Part shown: positions 14,544 through 22,426 of the stretch, piece after piece
Layout: each line of letters starts with the position of its first letter
Position numbering within the stretch: the first letter of the stretch is position 1
DNA from: an uncultured bacterium
GTDB taxonomy: Bacteria; Bacteroidota; Bacteroidia; Bacteroidales; Bacteroidaceae
Assembly (NCBI GenBank): GCA_905215345.1
Contig: CAJMPR010000035.1
Span: forward strand, 1-26,585
Reading direction: 5' to 3'
Length of the DNA: 26,585 nucleotides
Notes under the pieces: generated by a model
Told to the model about the DNA's origin: nothing
What the model saw: only the letters and a program-made list of their open reading frames with translations
The model's database searches: none
Translations under genes and position numbers: made by a program

Positions 14544-16019
14544 TTAATTATTAACCAGTTGAACAATAATCAGCCGTCCGCCATCCTCTGTAGACAAGAG
14601 AATTTTTTTGCCTTCGGTTAATTCTACATATTGACCAATTTCTATTTTCTTATCTAAGTCTTTATCGTACAGACTATCCAAACGACGATTAATAAGAATC
14701 CATTTGCCATTGAAAAAATGGAAATCACCAACAGGCTTTTTATCTTCATCGCTTGTCTTTTCATTTGGAGTAACAAAACGGTTTACATGCCATTTGTATA
14801 ATGTCTGTTTGTTATAGACCATAAGACGATAATTTTCAGGCTTGAATACTCCTTTTTTAGGGGAATAATACAAGTTCAGCACAGGCAGTTGACCATGATA
14901 TTCCTGCCCACAAAATGGACATCTCGGTTTTGTAGAGTTATCGAACACAAACCATTTTGCTTCACAATTAGGGTTTTGACAAGGCTGCATTAAATCAGTT
15001 GTCTTAATCAATGCCTGTTCCCATTCATCAGCAGTAGGTCGTAAAGTAGGATTGTGCAGACCATCTATAAAAGCTCTATTAAACAGTTCTTTCATATATG
15101 GGCCACATATGCTATATGGAAGTTTGGTGACATCACCTTGGGGTAGTTCACTTTTTGATAACTGATCGACTTTAGGACGATTACTCTTGTCTGACGGATG
15201 TTCAATGAACAATGCCTTGGAACCCATAGACAATTCTTCGTCTTTAGCAGCATCCAGATCATTTACCTTACCTCCTCTAAGCGGGTGACGGTATAGCAAA
15301 TACATGTATATGAGTACAGCTAAAGCATGTCTGTCCGTTTGAATACTTGGTAGTTTTTTATTTGGGTCTCCAATTTTCAAACTTCTTGTTTCAAGCACTT
15401 CCGGTGCGATGAAATCAGGTGTACCAACAACATCTGGTGGATATTTACCAGGGACCACTAATCCATCAATATCAATGATTGAGGCTTTACCTGTCACTGG
15501 GTCAACAAGTACATTTTTATACGACAAATCTGAATGCGCCAAACCAGCGGCATGTAATCTCTTTACGGCACGAGCTATTTGAATACACATATGATAATGT
15601 GTAAGCCAAGTTCCTTTTTCTTCTGCTGGAAGAAAACGATTTCTCAATTTAGCAGAAGCGAACCATTTTCCTTCTTTTTCTTTTCCTTTGAAATTCCCAG
15701 AGCCGAAGAAAAAGTGTTTATGATAAGTAGGGCATACGATTCCTATTTTGCCATTCCATTCAACCATTTTAGTTGGCCAGCAAAAGAGATTCTTCCAATA
15801 CTCACCTCCAACTTGATTGAATATTCTCTCCCGGTATGTTCCTGTTATATTTGTTAGCCGGTCTTTAGAATTTGCATCTTGCGGTTCTCTAAAAAATCCA
15901 ACAACGTAGCTCTTGTCCGGGCTGAAATACACATCTTTCATGGCTCCAGACCCAATAACATCATCTATAAATTCGACTTTCGTACCATCGGTCGCTGTCA
16001 ATGTAATAGTCTTGCTCAT
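14544..16019 (-). CDS. Ser/Thr-type protein kinase of the TerY-P triad
   Basis: A 491-residue cytoplasmic protein. The kinase domain spans about 15-340: glycine loop GSGAMKDVY (23-31), catalytic HSDLSYKN (162-169), the metal-binding motif as DID-G (183-186) instead of DFG, and APE (205-207) followed by a conserved D229. I see no classical VAIK lysine; the matching strand reads YVVGFFRE. Then a zinc ribbon (C347, C352, C367, C370) and a beta-rich tail (about 378-491) that could be FHA-like. A kinase next to a PP2C phosphatase and a TerY vWA protein is the TerY-P triad described by Anantharaman and colleagues for Ter systems. The kinase would phosphorylate Ter components and the phosphatase reverse it. 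It starts 12 bases after the phosphatase stop. Confidence 0.87.
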   Translation of the reverse strand: MSKTITLTATDGTKVEFIDDVIGSGAMKDVYFSPDKSYVVGFFREPQDANSKDRLTNITGTYRERIFNQVGGEYWKNLFCWPTKMVEWNGKIGIVCPTYHKHFFFGSGNFKGKEKEGKWFASAKLRNRFLPAEEKGTWLTHYHMCIQIARAVKRLHAAGLAHSDLSYKNVLVDPVTGKASIIDIDGLVVPGKYPPDVVGTPDFIAPEVLETRSLKIGDPNKKLPSIQTDRHALAVLIYMYLLYRHPLRGGKVNDLDAAKDEELSMGSKALFIEHPSDKSNRPKVDQLSKSELPQGDVTKLPYSICGPYMKELFNRAFIDGLHNPTLRPTADEWEQALIKTTDLMQPCQNPNCEAKWFVFDNSTKPRCPFCGQEYHGQLPVLNLYYSPKKGVFKPENYRLMVYNKQTLYKWHVNRFVTPNEKTSDEDKKPVGDFHFFNGKWILINRRLDSLYDKDLDKKIEIGQYVELTEGKKILLSTEDGGRLIIVQLVNN

Positions 16020-16031
16020 ATCTTCCCTTTT

Positions 16032-17582
16032 TTAATATAGAATAGCTATGGTTCTATCATCATGATTCCCCGGCGACCAGAAATCCAACCATTTCAATAA
16101 TTGATATTGAGACTCTGTATTATCATCAGTTAAATCAACCTCTGAGTTAATATTGACCCACAATTCATTCCATTTTTCTACTTTGTTAAGATTGGCATCT
16201 GTTTCAAAGAATGGATCTGAAATACCATCTGTCATCAATAATAGAGCAGAAAAATCCTCCTCGATAGAATACTTCAATCGAGACATAATTGATTCCGGAG
16301 TGAAAATTTCTTTCATTGTCAGGAAGCGTGTCTGACCTGCATATTCGCCTCCGTCAGGAGTTCCCAATAATTTAATATATTGGCGTTCCTTGTCGTAAAT
16401 GCACATAGCCCCATCACCAACCCAAAAAGAAGCAACAAACCAGCCGAAATCAAACTTCTTACAGATGGCAAGTAATAGCGTTGTTGAATAATCACGTGGC
16501 TGATCTTCGTTAGCACTGGCGGTTTCAAGTATGGCTCTGTGTGCTTTATGGGCTGCACCTCCTACTATGTTGTAAATGAGTGTGCTGATAGCTCTGTTTG
16601 ATTGACCTTCTGTTGTGCTATTTAATGCAATGATCTCTTTTTCCAATTCAATAGGATTCTCCAATGCCGTTTTGCAGAACTCAACACAGGTTTCACAAGC
16701 CACCGCAGAGCCTTTCCGTGAATATTTAGCAGAACCGGCACCGTCTGCAACAGCTATAATGTACCAGCCATTACTATCATTATGATAGATATTAAAGTCA
16801 TCATCACGTGCTTTCCCTTCATGGGCGTGTGAACGTCCACGTTTACTTGCTGCAACTATATCCTTTTGAGGACCTTTTTCATTTTCCACGACTGTTATGT
16901 ATTCGTGTGAATAGTCCTCCTTGAAAAATTTGATGTTCTTGTCTGTCGGAATGTCTTTCCAAAGCGAGCGTGGGTCTGGATTTACTGCGACTTTGAATTT
17001 TCGTTCCAAAATACTATATCCTTCGCTCCAGTTCTGATATTTATATTTTAGGGTAATCTCATAATCACCAGCTTTCGTCGGGATTCCTTTAACCACGATT
17101 CCACGCTCTTTAGTACCAACAATTCTTGTGTCGGAAAGTACTTGCGCATCTGTTTTTTCTACTTCTGCTACTTCATTGAGGTTTGTAGAATCGGTGACTT
17201 CGATTGGTACATTGTCTTCATTAGACGGCATAGCTGATTCAGAAGCACAATCATTTGGAATCGTCTTTTCTTCTGCCGGATTCAAGATGATTTCCAATTC
17301 TGCTTGCAAGCCGGTATCTTCTAATCCTTCCAACCAGTATTCACAGACATCAGGATCATCTATTTTTATCAGTTGAGAGTATTCCTCTCTGACCTTAGCA
17401 TTGGGTAACGTCAAATTTAAGGCATCAATCCGATTTTTTATAACCAATTCTCTATCCATATAGTACTCGTTGTATTCGTTATATATTTTTTCCAGAAAGA
17501 ATTTTTGTATGTCAGAACGCTTTTCTGAAGATACTCCTTGAGGAAAGTACGTCTCAATTAATTGATCAATTATACTAGTCAT
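16032..17582 (-). CDS. PP2C-family phosphatase with N-terminal extension (TerY-P triad)
   Basis: A 516-residue protein. Residues 1 to about 110 are helical and unknown, 110-150 is an acidic linker, and about 155-200 looks like an Ig-like beta domain (GIPTKAGDYEITLKY). The PP2C domain fills about 240-516. Its metal ligands and motifs are visible: RGRSHAHEGKARDDDF (247-263), ADGAGS (279-284), YSTTLLLA (365-372), WVGDG (387-391), TDGISDP (451-457) and NHDDRT (506-511). All key Asp residues are present, so it should be an active Mn/Mg-dependent Ser/Thr phosphatase. It lies 4 bases after TerY and 12 before the kinase and is presumably the kinase's antagonist. The N-terminal domains probably place it in a complex. 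Confidence 0.9.
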   Translation of the reverse strand: MTSIIDQLIETYFPQGVSSEKRSDIQKFFLEKIYNEYNEYYMDRELVIKNRIDALNLTLPNAKVREEYSQLIKIDDPDVCEYWLEGLEDTGLQAELEIILNPAEEKTIPNDCASESAMPSNEDNVPIEVTDSTNLNEVAEVEKTDAQVLSDTRIVGTKERGIVVKGIPTKAGDYEITLKYKYQNWSEGYSILERKFKVAVNPDPRSLWKDIPTDKNIKFFKEDYSHEYITVVENEKGPQKDIVAASKRGRSHAHEGKARDDDFNIYHNDSNGWYIIAVADGAGSAKYSRKGSAVACETCVEFCKTALENPIELEKEIIALNSTTEGQSNRAISTLIYNIVGGAAHKAHRAILETASANEDQPRDYSTTLLLAICKKFDFGWFVASFWVGDGAMCIYDKERQYIKLLGTPDGGEYAGQTRFLTMKEIFTPESIMSRLKYSIEEDFSALLLMTDGISDPFFETDANLNKVEKWNELWVNINSEVDLTDDNTESQYQLLKWLDFWSPGNHDDRTIAILY

Positions 17583-17586
17583 ATTA

Positions 17587-18639
17587 TTATCCTCTTGCTC
17601 TGTTTACATTCATACCCTCAGCTTTCCCTTCTCCCAATGTACCTTCTAACCCACACCAAGGACATTTGTTGTATTCAGCATCACCGACGCAAAATATATT
17701 ACCGCATTCACAGACTACAAATCCAAATTGATTTCCGCAGCATGGGCAGGTAGGTGCTCCAAGTAGTTCTATTGTGTTGATATTTCTTTTTGTATGCGAT
17801 TTATCAGCCAGTATATTGTATGACTCTTCCTCTACAGGGAATGCCCCGACTAATTTAAAATCTGTGACGTTAAAATGCTTCAATCCTTCTACATCCAATG
17901 GTCTGATTCTTTTTGCGTATTTGATTAGGTAAGGACGTTTGGTTGTTTGGCACTTTCCCATGACAACAGCAAAATTTTCATCAATGCGACATGGTTTATT
18001 TGTATCAATCTTCTCCAGATTAATACCATCTATTGGAGCCAATTTTAGTTCATCATTAGCTGTTTCAGAAACAGATACACTTGATGTTTTGATAGATGCG
18101 GTTATCCATTTAAAGAAAGCAGTAAATGAATTTGCATCTGTGTCCTTCAATCTTAAAACATTGTCTGTAATGCTACCAAGCATTTTGGTATCAACATTAT
18201 CTCCAATGGAAATAGCTATTAAGTTACAGCCTTTTCTGTATTTGGTGTTCCAACGTTGAATGGCTCTGTCTGGGTTATCGGTAGGGGTACCATCAGTGAA
18301 TAGAAAGACTATCGGTTTCCAATCGCCTTTTGCCTCCAATGTTGTTTTTTGAACATCACGATCTATACTATCCATAAGATGATTCAACCCGACTCCCAAT
18401 GATGTACCTCCGCCTATTGGGAACTTAGGTGGATAAAATTTGAACAACTCTGTCAATTCCGAAATTGTTTTTGCTTTTCCTGCAAAAGCAATTATGGATA
18501 CATATACAGTTTCCAAAGCGTATGGGTCAAAGCGTAGCTCTTGTATGATTGTCCGTATGCCGTTTTGAACCTCTTCTATTGGTTCGCCTACCATTGATTC
18601 CGATACATCAATGAGGAAGTATATAGGTAATCGTCTCAT
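17587..18639 (-). CDS. terY: TerY: vWA protein with C-terminal zinc-ribbon domain
   Basis: A 350-residue protein. Residues 1 to about 190 are a von Willebrand factor A domain with a complete MIDAS metal site: DVSES (D11, S13, S15), T79 in GGGTSLG and D116 in FTDG. A middle beta-rich region follows (about 200-280). The C-terminal TerY_C-type zinc-binding region has eight cysteines (C298, C300, C301, C310, C312, C317, C326, C329). It starts the triad TerY-PP2C-kinase, with only 4 bases to the phosphatase gene. In Ter systems the vWA protein is thought to link metal binding to the phosphorylation module. Start ATG is at 18637-18639. The 50-base gap from the AIM24 gene is the longest in this part of the operon but I see no strong promoter there. 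Confidence 0.9.
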   Translation of the reverse strand: MRRLPIYFLIDVSESMVGEPIEEVQNGIRTIIQELRFDPYALETVYVSIIAFAGKAKTISELTELFKFYPPKFPIGGGTSLGVGLNHLMDSIDRDVQKTTLEAKGDWKPIVFLFTDGTPTDNPDRAIQRWNTKYRKGCNLIAISIGDNVDTKMLGSITDNVLRLKDTDANSFTAFFKWITASIKTSSVSVSETANDELKLAPIDGINLEKIDTNKPCRIDENFAVVMGKCQTTKRPYLIKYAKRIRPLDVEGLKHFNVTDFKLVGAFPVEEESYNILADKSHTKRNINTIELLGAPTCPCCGNQFGFVVCECGNIFCVGDAEYNKCPWCGLEGTLGEGKAEGMNVNRARG

Positions 18640-18689
18640 ATAATTAGTATTTTCTGATATTAATGCCTTTCTTAATCTATATGTGGGTA

Positions 18690-19349
18690 TTACCTCGTTG
18701 TTGTTTGAGGTATGATACTACCAGGACTTAAGTGTACTTTACCGGGGCCTGTTATGCGAAGCATACTAAGTCCTTCACCCCCGAATACATTTTTTAGTGA
18801 CCAAGCTGAAGAAAGTTGATGCTCTGAAATTCCTTGCATGGCAATAATGTGATCTTCATCAACTTCAATAGTTTCTCCTGCGCATAACTCCTTTGTTATA
18901 GGTTGTCCCTTGCAGTCCAGAAACACAGTCGATGTTCCTGATATTTTCTGTAAAAGTCCACCCATACCGCCAACTATACCTGCAATTGAAATTTTGGCAG
19001 ATACTTGAACTAAGTTGTTGGAAGCCACATACACACCTCTATTACAAATCAGGGATTCGTTTTGTATCTTAACTGGATGCAGCCCAAAACTTCCACCGAA
19101 AGCGACTTTACGAGGTTTATTGCACTTATTAACGTAACGGACGAGGAAGATAGATTCTCCTGTAAGTTTTGCACCTAATAAATTGCCAATAGTACCAAGA
19201 GTTCCATTTCCGCCGCCATTCAGCACAACATCCTTCTCTATACCTTGTTCTAAGTATATAAGAGTGCCTTTTTGTGCATAAAATTCTTCGCCGTACATAA
19301 GCTCGGCTTCTATATGCTGTATGAAATTTCCAACTAACTTTACATTCAT
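18690..19349 (-). CDS. AIM24-family protein
   Basis: A 219-residue beta-rich protein matching the AIM24 (TIGR00266-type) pattern: 'LMYGEEFYAQKGTLIYLEQGI' near 18-38, a Gly-rich middle (GGNGTLGTIGNLLGAKLTGES), 'TSTVFLDCKGQ' near 139, 'VDEDHIIAMQ' near 163, and 'SMLRITGPGKVHLSPGS' near the end. AIM24 proteins are trimeric-like beta-sandwich proteins whose bacterial function is uncertain; the name comes from a yeast mitochondrial inner-membrane protein. There is no signal peptide or membrane helix. It lies 7 bases after the second short TerY gene and so is embedded in the Ter operon. It is probably a scaffold or sensor subunit. Confidence 0.82.
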   Translation of the reverse strand: MNVKLVGNFIQHIEAELMYGEEFYAQKGTLIYLEQGIEKDVVLNGGGNGTLGTIGNLLGAKLTGESIFLVRYVNKCNKPRKVAFGGSFGLHPVKIQNESLICNRGVYVASNNLVQVSAKISIAGIVGGMGGLLQKISGTSTVFLDCKGQPITKELCAGETIEVDEDHIIAMQGISEHQLSSAWSLKNVFGGEGLSMLRITGPGKVHLSPGSIIPQTTTR

Positions 19350-19356
19350 ATTGCTG

Positions 19357-19992
19357 TTAGATTACGACGTTAACTTCTTCCGGTGGAGGAGGTAAGATTA
19401 AATCATCGGTAGCTCCGACACTTTTGTTGCCAACCTCAATTAAATCAGAAACCCATTTGAAAAAGGTCTTGAAGCTGGAACTATCCATTGTGTCTAAGGA
19501 ATACACTTGATCCGTCAATAGTTTTAACGGTTCAATCTTTGCTTTCATTCCTGCTGCACAAGCTATGATGCTTGCAAATTTCTTTTTCTTGACCTCAGGT
19601 ACAACCTTGTTATATACCATTATGTCGGATGGATGTCCGTCTGTCATAATGAACAATAATGGCATCCAGTCTCCCTTTCTCTCGGTAGTACTTAATGTTA
19701 CTTCCTGTTCAACCTGATGACAAAGTTGTTCCAAGGCGGCACCAGTATGAGTCGGACCAGAATCCGGAGTTGTTATATTGGGTAACTGTAAGTCTTCCAA
19801 AGGTGTTAATGGCAGAATAACCTTAACATCTCTATCGTATGTTATAATACTAATGTTTACAGTTTCCAATGCGTATGGATCTTGACGCAATGTTGCAATC
19901 ATAGATTCAATGCCAACTTTTACCGATTCAATAGGTTCTCCTTTCATTGAACCAGATGTATCTATAAGTAAGTATACAGGTAGTCGTCTCAT
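19357..19992 (-). CDS. Short TerY-like vWA protein (second copy)
   Basis: A 211-residue single vWA domain starting MRRLPVYLLIDTSGSM. MIDAS is intact: D11, S13, S15 (DTSGS), a Thr in the 'GPTHTGAAL' loop and the Asp in IMTDGHPSD. It is a clear paralogue of the TerY-like protein at 20503-21141 along its full length. Both end in a proline run followed by EVN (here PPPPEEVNVV). There is no zinc ribbon. It probably binds a divalent metal and acts as an interaction platform. It starts after a 117-base gap that contains a hairpin and is followed by the AIM24 gene after 7 bases. Confidence 0.9.
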   Translation of the reverse strand: MRRLPVYLLIDTSGSMKGEPIESVKVGIESMIATLRQDPYALETVNISIITYDRDVKVILPLTPLEDLQLPNITTPDSGPTHTGAALEQLCHQVEQEVTLSTTERKGDWMPLLFIMTDGHPSDIMVYNKVVPEVKKKKFASIIACAAGMKAKIEPLKLLTDQVYSLDTMDSSSFKTFFKWVSDLIEVGNKSVGATDDLILPPPPEEVNVVI

Positions 19993-20041
19993 TTTATCTA
20001 ATCATTACTATTTCTTTTTATGCTGATATTGAATATTACAG

Positions 20042-20093
20042 AATGGGTATTTCAATAGTAAAGCGATATGCTTCACAACTGAAATACCCCATT
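20042..20093 (-). terminator. Hairpin between the TerB-like and second TerY genes
   Basis: AATGGGTATTTCA (20042-20054) pairs with TGAAATACCCCATT (20080-20093) apart from one bulged base, enclosing a loop with a small inner stem. It lies 17 bases beyond the TerB-like stop codon and inside a 117-base gap. It may terminate or attenuate transcription, or protect the 3' end of the terD-terB messenger. The T-tract is weak. Confidence 0.5.
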
Positions 20094-20109
20094 ATTATGT
20101 GAAACCGTA

Positions 20110-20487
20110 TTACAATAGTTCCTCTAATTTAGCAGGGAAGTTTTTAGCCTGAGACTTCAGTTGCAAAAGCAATTCTCTTTCGAGAATGTCAATTTGCCCA
20201 TCACCTTTGATTTTATTATACAACCAATCGGCTTCTTCGTCATCTATTTCCCCTGGAGAAAGTTTATCCTCCAATAAATAAGAAACGATTGCTCGGATAA
20301 ACAATTTGTTCCATGAACAGTCATTGTCTTTGCCGGAAACAGCGTCATTAAGTTCAAAAAGGAAATCAGCTTCTTCTGAATCTATTTTCCCGTCAGTAAA
20401 AAGCAACTGTTCCAATTCTTTAACTTCATTGGCATCAATGATACCATCGGCCAAAAGTTCTGCTTTATATTCCTGTAAAGTTTTCAT
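20110..20487 (-). CDS. TerB-like acidic protein
   Basis: A 125-residue acidic helical protein. Three or four repeats of a D-G-x-I-D-x-x-E unit are visible: ADGIIDANE (13-21), TDGKIDSEE (31-39), EIDDEEADW (80-88) and GDGQIDILE (95-103). TerB proteins bind divalent metal through such conserved acidic residues; an EF-hand-like Ca2+ use is also conceivable. It has a longer paralogue at 10994-11494. There is no membrane segment or signal peptide. It lies 15 bases after a short TerY gene and is followed by the hairpin at 20042-20093, so it ends the first block of the operon. The TerB assignment is by pattern and by context. Confidence 0.75.
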   Translation of the reverse strand: MKTLQEYKAELLADGIIDANEVKELEQLLFTDGKIDSEEADFLFELNDAVSGKDNDCSWNKLFIRAIVSYLLEDKLSPGEIDDEEADWLYNKIKGDGQIDILERELLLQLKSQAKNFPAKLEELL

Positions 20488-20502
20488 TTTTATCTGTTTG
20501 AG

Positions 20503-21141
20503 TTATACAACAATATTAACTTCTGGAGGTGGAGGTGGAAGTTCACTCAGACCACCAACTTCCTGACAAGTTTCTTCGACTTTCATACTGCCTGCACTTA
20601 CTGAAGCAGAAACCCATTTGAAAAACGATTTGATTGTAGCACTATCTGCTGTATCTAGTTGCACTACACACTCTGTTATCTTTTTCAAGGTGTCTGTATT
20701 CGCACCTTGACCAGCTGCGCAGGCTACAACCATTCCAAATTTGCGTTTTTTGAATTCAGCCAGCCCTTTGTTCAAATCATCTGTTGGCTCTCCATCAGTC
20801 ATAATAAAAACCAATGGTTTCCAGTCACCTTTTACTTCTGCTGTTGTTTTGGTAACTTCACTGTCAACTTTTGATGCAAGCAATGACAGTGCTTCACCCA
20901 AAGCTGTACAACCACCAGCATCGATGTTGGGTTGTTGGAAAGAAGATAGTTCTGTCAAAGGGGTTACTTGCTGCGCACTACTGTTGAATGTAATAATGCT
21001 CAAGTATGCAGTTTCCAGAGCGTATGGGTCTTGTCTCAATGTTGATACGAGTACCTGTACGCCATTTTTGACTGCTTCAATTGGTTCGCCATACATCGAA
21101 CCAGAAGTATCTAACAAGAGATAAACGGGTAATCTTCTCAT
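20503..21141 (-). CDS. Short TerY-like vWA protein (first copy)
   Basis: A 212-residue vWA domain protein beginning MRRLPVYLLLDTSGSM. The MIDAS residues are D11, S13, S15, a Thr in GGCTALG and the Asp in IMTDGEPTDD, so metal binding is expected. The C-terminus is LPPPPPEVNIVV, nearly the same tail as its paralogue at 19357-19992. Its ATG overlaps the TGA of the preceding TerD-family gene (ATGA, 21138-21141), implying coupled translation and perhaps a defined ratio between the two proteins. In Ter systems TerY-type proteins are thought to work with TerD proteins in a metal-dependent complex; that is knowledge of the family, not seen here. Confidence 0.9.
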   Translation of the reverse strand: MRRLPVYLLLDTSGSMYGEPIEAVKNGVQVLVSTLRQDPYALETAYLSIITFNSSAQQVTPLTELSSFQQPNIDAGGCTALGEALSLLASKVDSEVTKTTAEVKGDWKPLVFIMTDGEPTDDLNKGLAEFKKRKFGMVVACAAGQGANTDTLKKITECVVQLDTADSATIKSFFKWVSASVSAGSMKVEETCQEVGGLSELPPPPPEVNIVV

Positions 21142-21749
21142 AAATATCGTTGTTTAACAGTTTGTAATGTACTTTCAAAATCTCTGTCCTTGGTAGGTTC
21201 TCCAATGGCATTGAACTTCCATTCTCCATTCCTCTTGTAGAAAACTCCCATTACCATTGAGACATTCCCGGCAAAAGTCGGGTCGTTTGCAATATCATAA
21301 GTTGCAAAGATTTCTTTTACTTTAGTTGGAGTACCTTCATAGATTCTAATTGAAGCAAAAGGTATCGTCTTAAAGTCATGTCCTCTAAAACTGTTTAGCA
21401 CAAAAGCTATTTTTTCTGTTTTAGGATTCAATTGATTAAGATTCACTGTGATTACTTCATTATCCAATCCATCATCACCATCTGTATCTCCAGTCAAATC
21501 GTCTCCGCTATGTTTGATGGCACCATCGTTTGATTTCAGATGTCTGAACCAAACTTTGTCAATAACATTTCCATTTGCATCGAATTGAGCGCAACTTGCA
21601 TCCAAATCAACGGCTTCGGTCGTAGTAAATCCAAGCCAATTTTTTTTCTTGATAGCACCCCAATTGACACCTACGCAAATGTTCTCCAATTTAGAACCAT
21701 TACTTTTTTCAAGGTTGATTCTTTGTCCTTTCTCTAATCGTATTGCCAT
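21138..21749 (-). CDS. TerD-family protein (fourth in the array)
   Basis: A 203-residue TerD-superfamily protein of the TerZ/TerX-like kind, starting MAIRLEKGQRINLEK. Ca2+-site motifs are VDLDAS (47-52), SGDDLTGD (81-88) and GDDGLDNE (91-98), all intact. Late segments 'FASIRIYEGTPTKVKE' and 'YKRNGEWKFNAIGE' are typical. It closely resembles its neighbour at 21755-22420, including the first 15 residues, so the two come from a tandem duplication. It ends in the ATGA overlap with the TerY gene and starts 5 bases after the previous gene. Confidence 0.93.
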   Translation of the reverse strand: MAIRLEKGQRINLEKSNGSKLENICVGVNWGAIKKKNWLGFTTTEAVDLDASCAQFDANGNVIDKVWFRHLKSNDGAIKHSGDDLTGDTDGDDGLDNEVITVNLNQLNPKTEKIAFVLNSFRGHDFKTIPFASIRIYEGTPTKVKEIFATYDIANDPTFAGNVSMVMGVFYKRNGEWKFNAIGEPTKDRDFESTLQTVKQRYL

Positions 21750-21754
21750 AAGTG

Positions 21755-22420
21755 TTATTTTTTTACGTAATCTTTAATAATGCGATGAATGGTAAATCCT
21801 AAGAATTTATCATCATAGGCATCACCGATAGCAGCAAATTTCCACTCGCCATTACGCTTGTACAATTTGCCCATTATCAATGCAGTTTTGCCTTGATATT
21901 TTGATTCGGCAGCGACATCATACTGCGCAAATACTTCCTTTACTCTTGTAGGAGTTCCCTCATACATTCTAATTGCAGCATAAGGAATTTGAGAAAAATC
22001 TTCTTGACCGCAATTATTCAAAAAGAAGTATATCTGATGTATAGATGGATTTAATCTATTCAAATCGACAGTTATGATTTCGTTGTCAAGTCCATCGTCT
22101 CCACCCTTGTCACCTTCCAAATCATCTCCGGAATGATGCAATGCTCTATCTAAAGAATCTACCTTTCCAGGAGGAAGGCCAAATTTTGAAAGCAAATCTG
22201 GTTTATATAGTGGAGAATAAATGTGATCACAGATTTCTCCTTGTTCATTGAACATTACGCAACTCAAGTCCAAATCAACATCTATAGTTTCTTTGCTTAG
22301 ACCAAAAAATGTCTTTTTCTCGATTGCACCCCAGTTGCACCCTACACAAAATGAGGTCAATTTAGAGCCATTATTCTTTTCAAGATTAATGCGCTGTCCT
22401 TTCTCTAATCGTATAGCCAT
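21755..22420 (-). CDS. TerD-family protein (third in the array)
   Basis: A 221-residue TerD-superfamily protein (TerZ/TerX-like), opening MAIRLEKGQRINLEK. Ca2+-site motifs are VDLDLS (48-53), SGDDLEGD (97-104) and GGDDGLDNE (106-114). Compared with the 203-residue paralogue it has an insertion of about 15 residues at 69-92 (YSPLYKPDLLSKFGLPPGKV) just before the acidic loop. The 'AAIRMYEGTPTRVKE' and 'YKRNGEWKFAAIGD' segments are standard. It is 6 bases after the second TerD gene and 5 bases before the fourth. A Ca2+-binding cytoplasmic component is expected. Confidence 0.93.
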   Translation of the reverse strand: MAIRLEKGQRINLEKNNGSKLTSFCVGCNWGAIEKKTFFGLSKETIDVDLDLSCVMFNEQGEICDHIYSPLYKPDLLSKFGLPPGKVDSLDRALHHSGDDLEGDKGGDDGLDNEIITVDLNRLNPSIHQIYFFLNNCGQEDFSQIPYAAIRMYEGTPTRVKEVFAQYDVAAESKYQGKTALIMGKLYKRNGEWKFAAIGDAYDDKFLGFTIHRIIKDYVKK

Positions 22421-22426
22421 GATATT

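Noticed and set aside
16319..16558. 79-codon minus-strand frame inside the PP2C gene
   Set aside because: It lies in another frame within the conserved catalytic part of the phosphatase, so it is a shadow frame.
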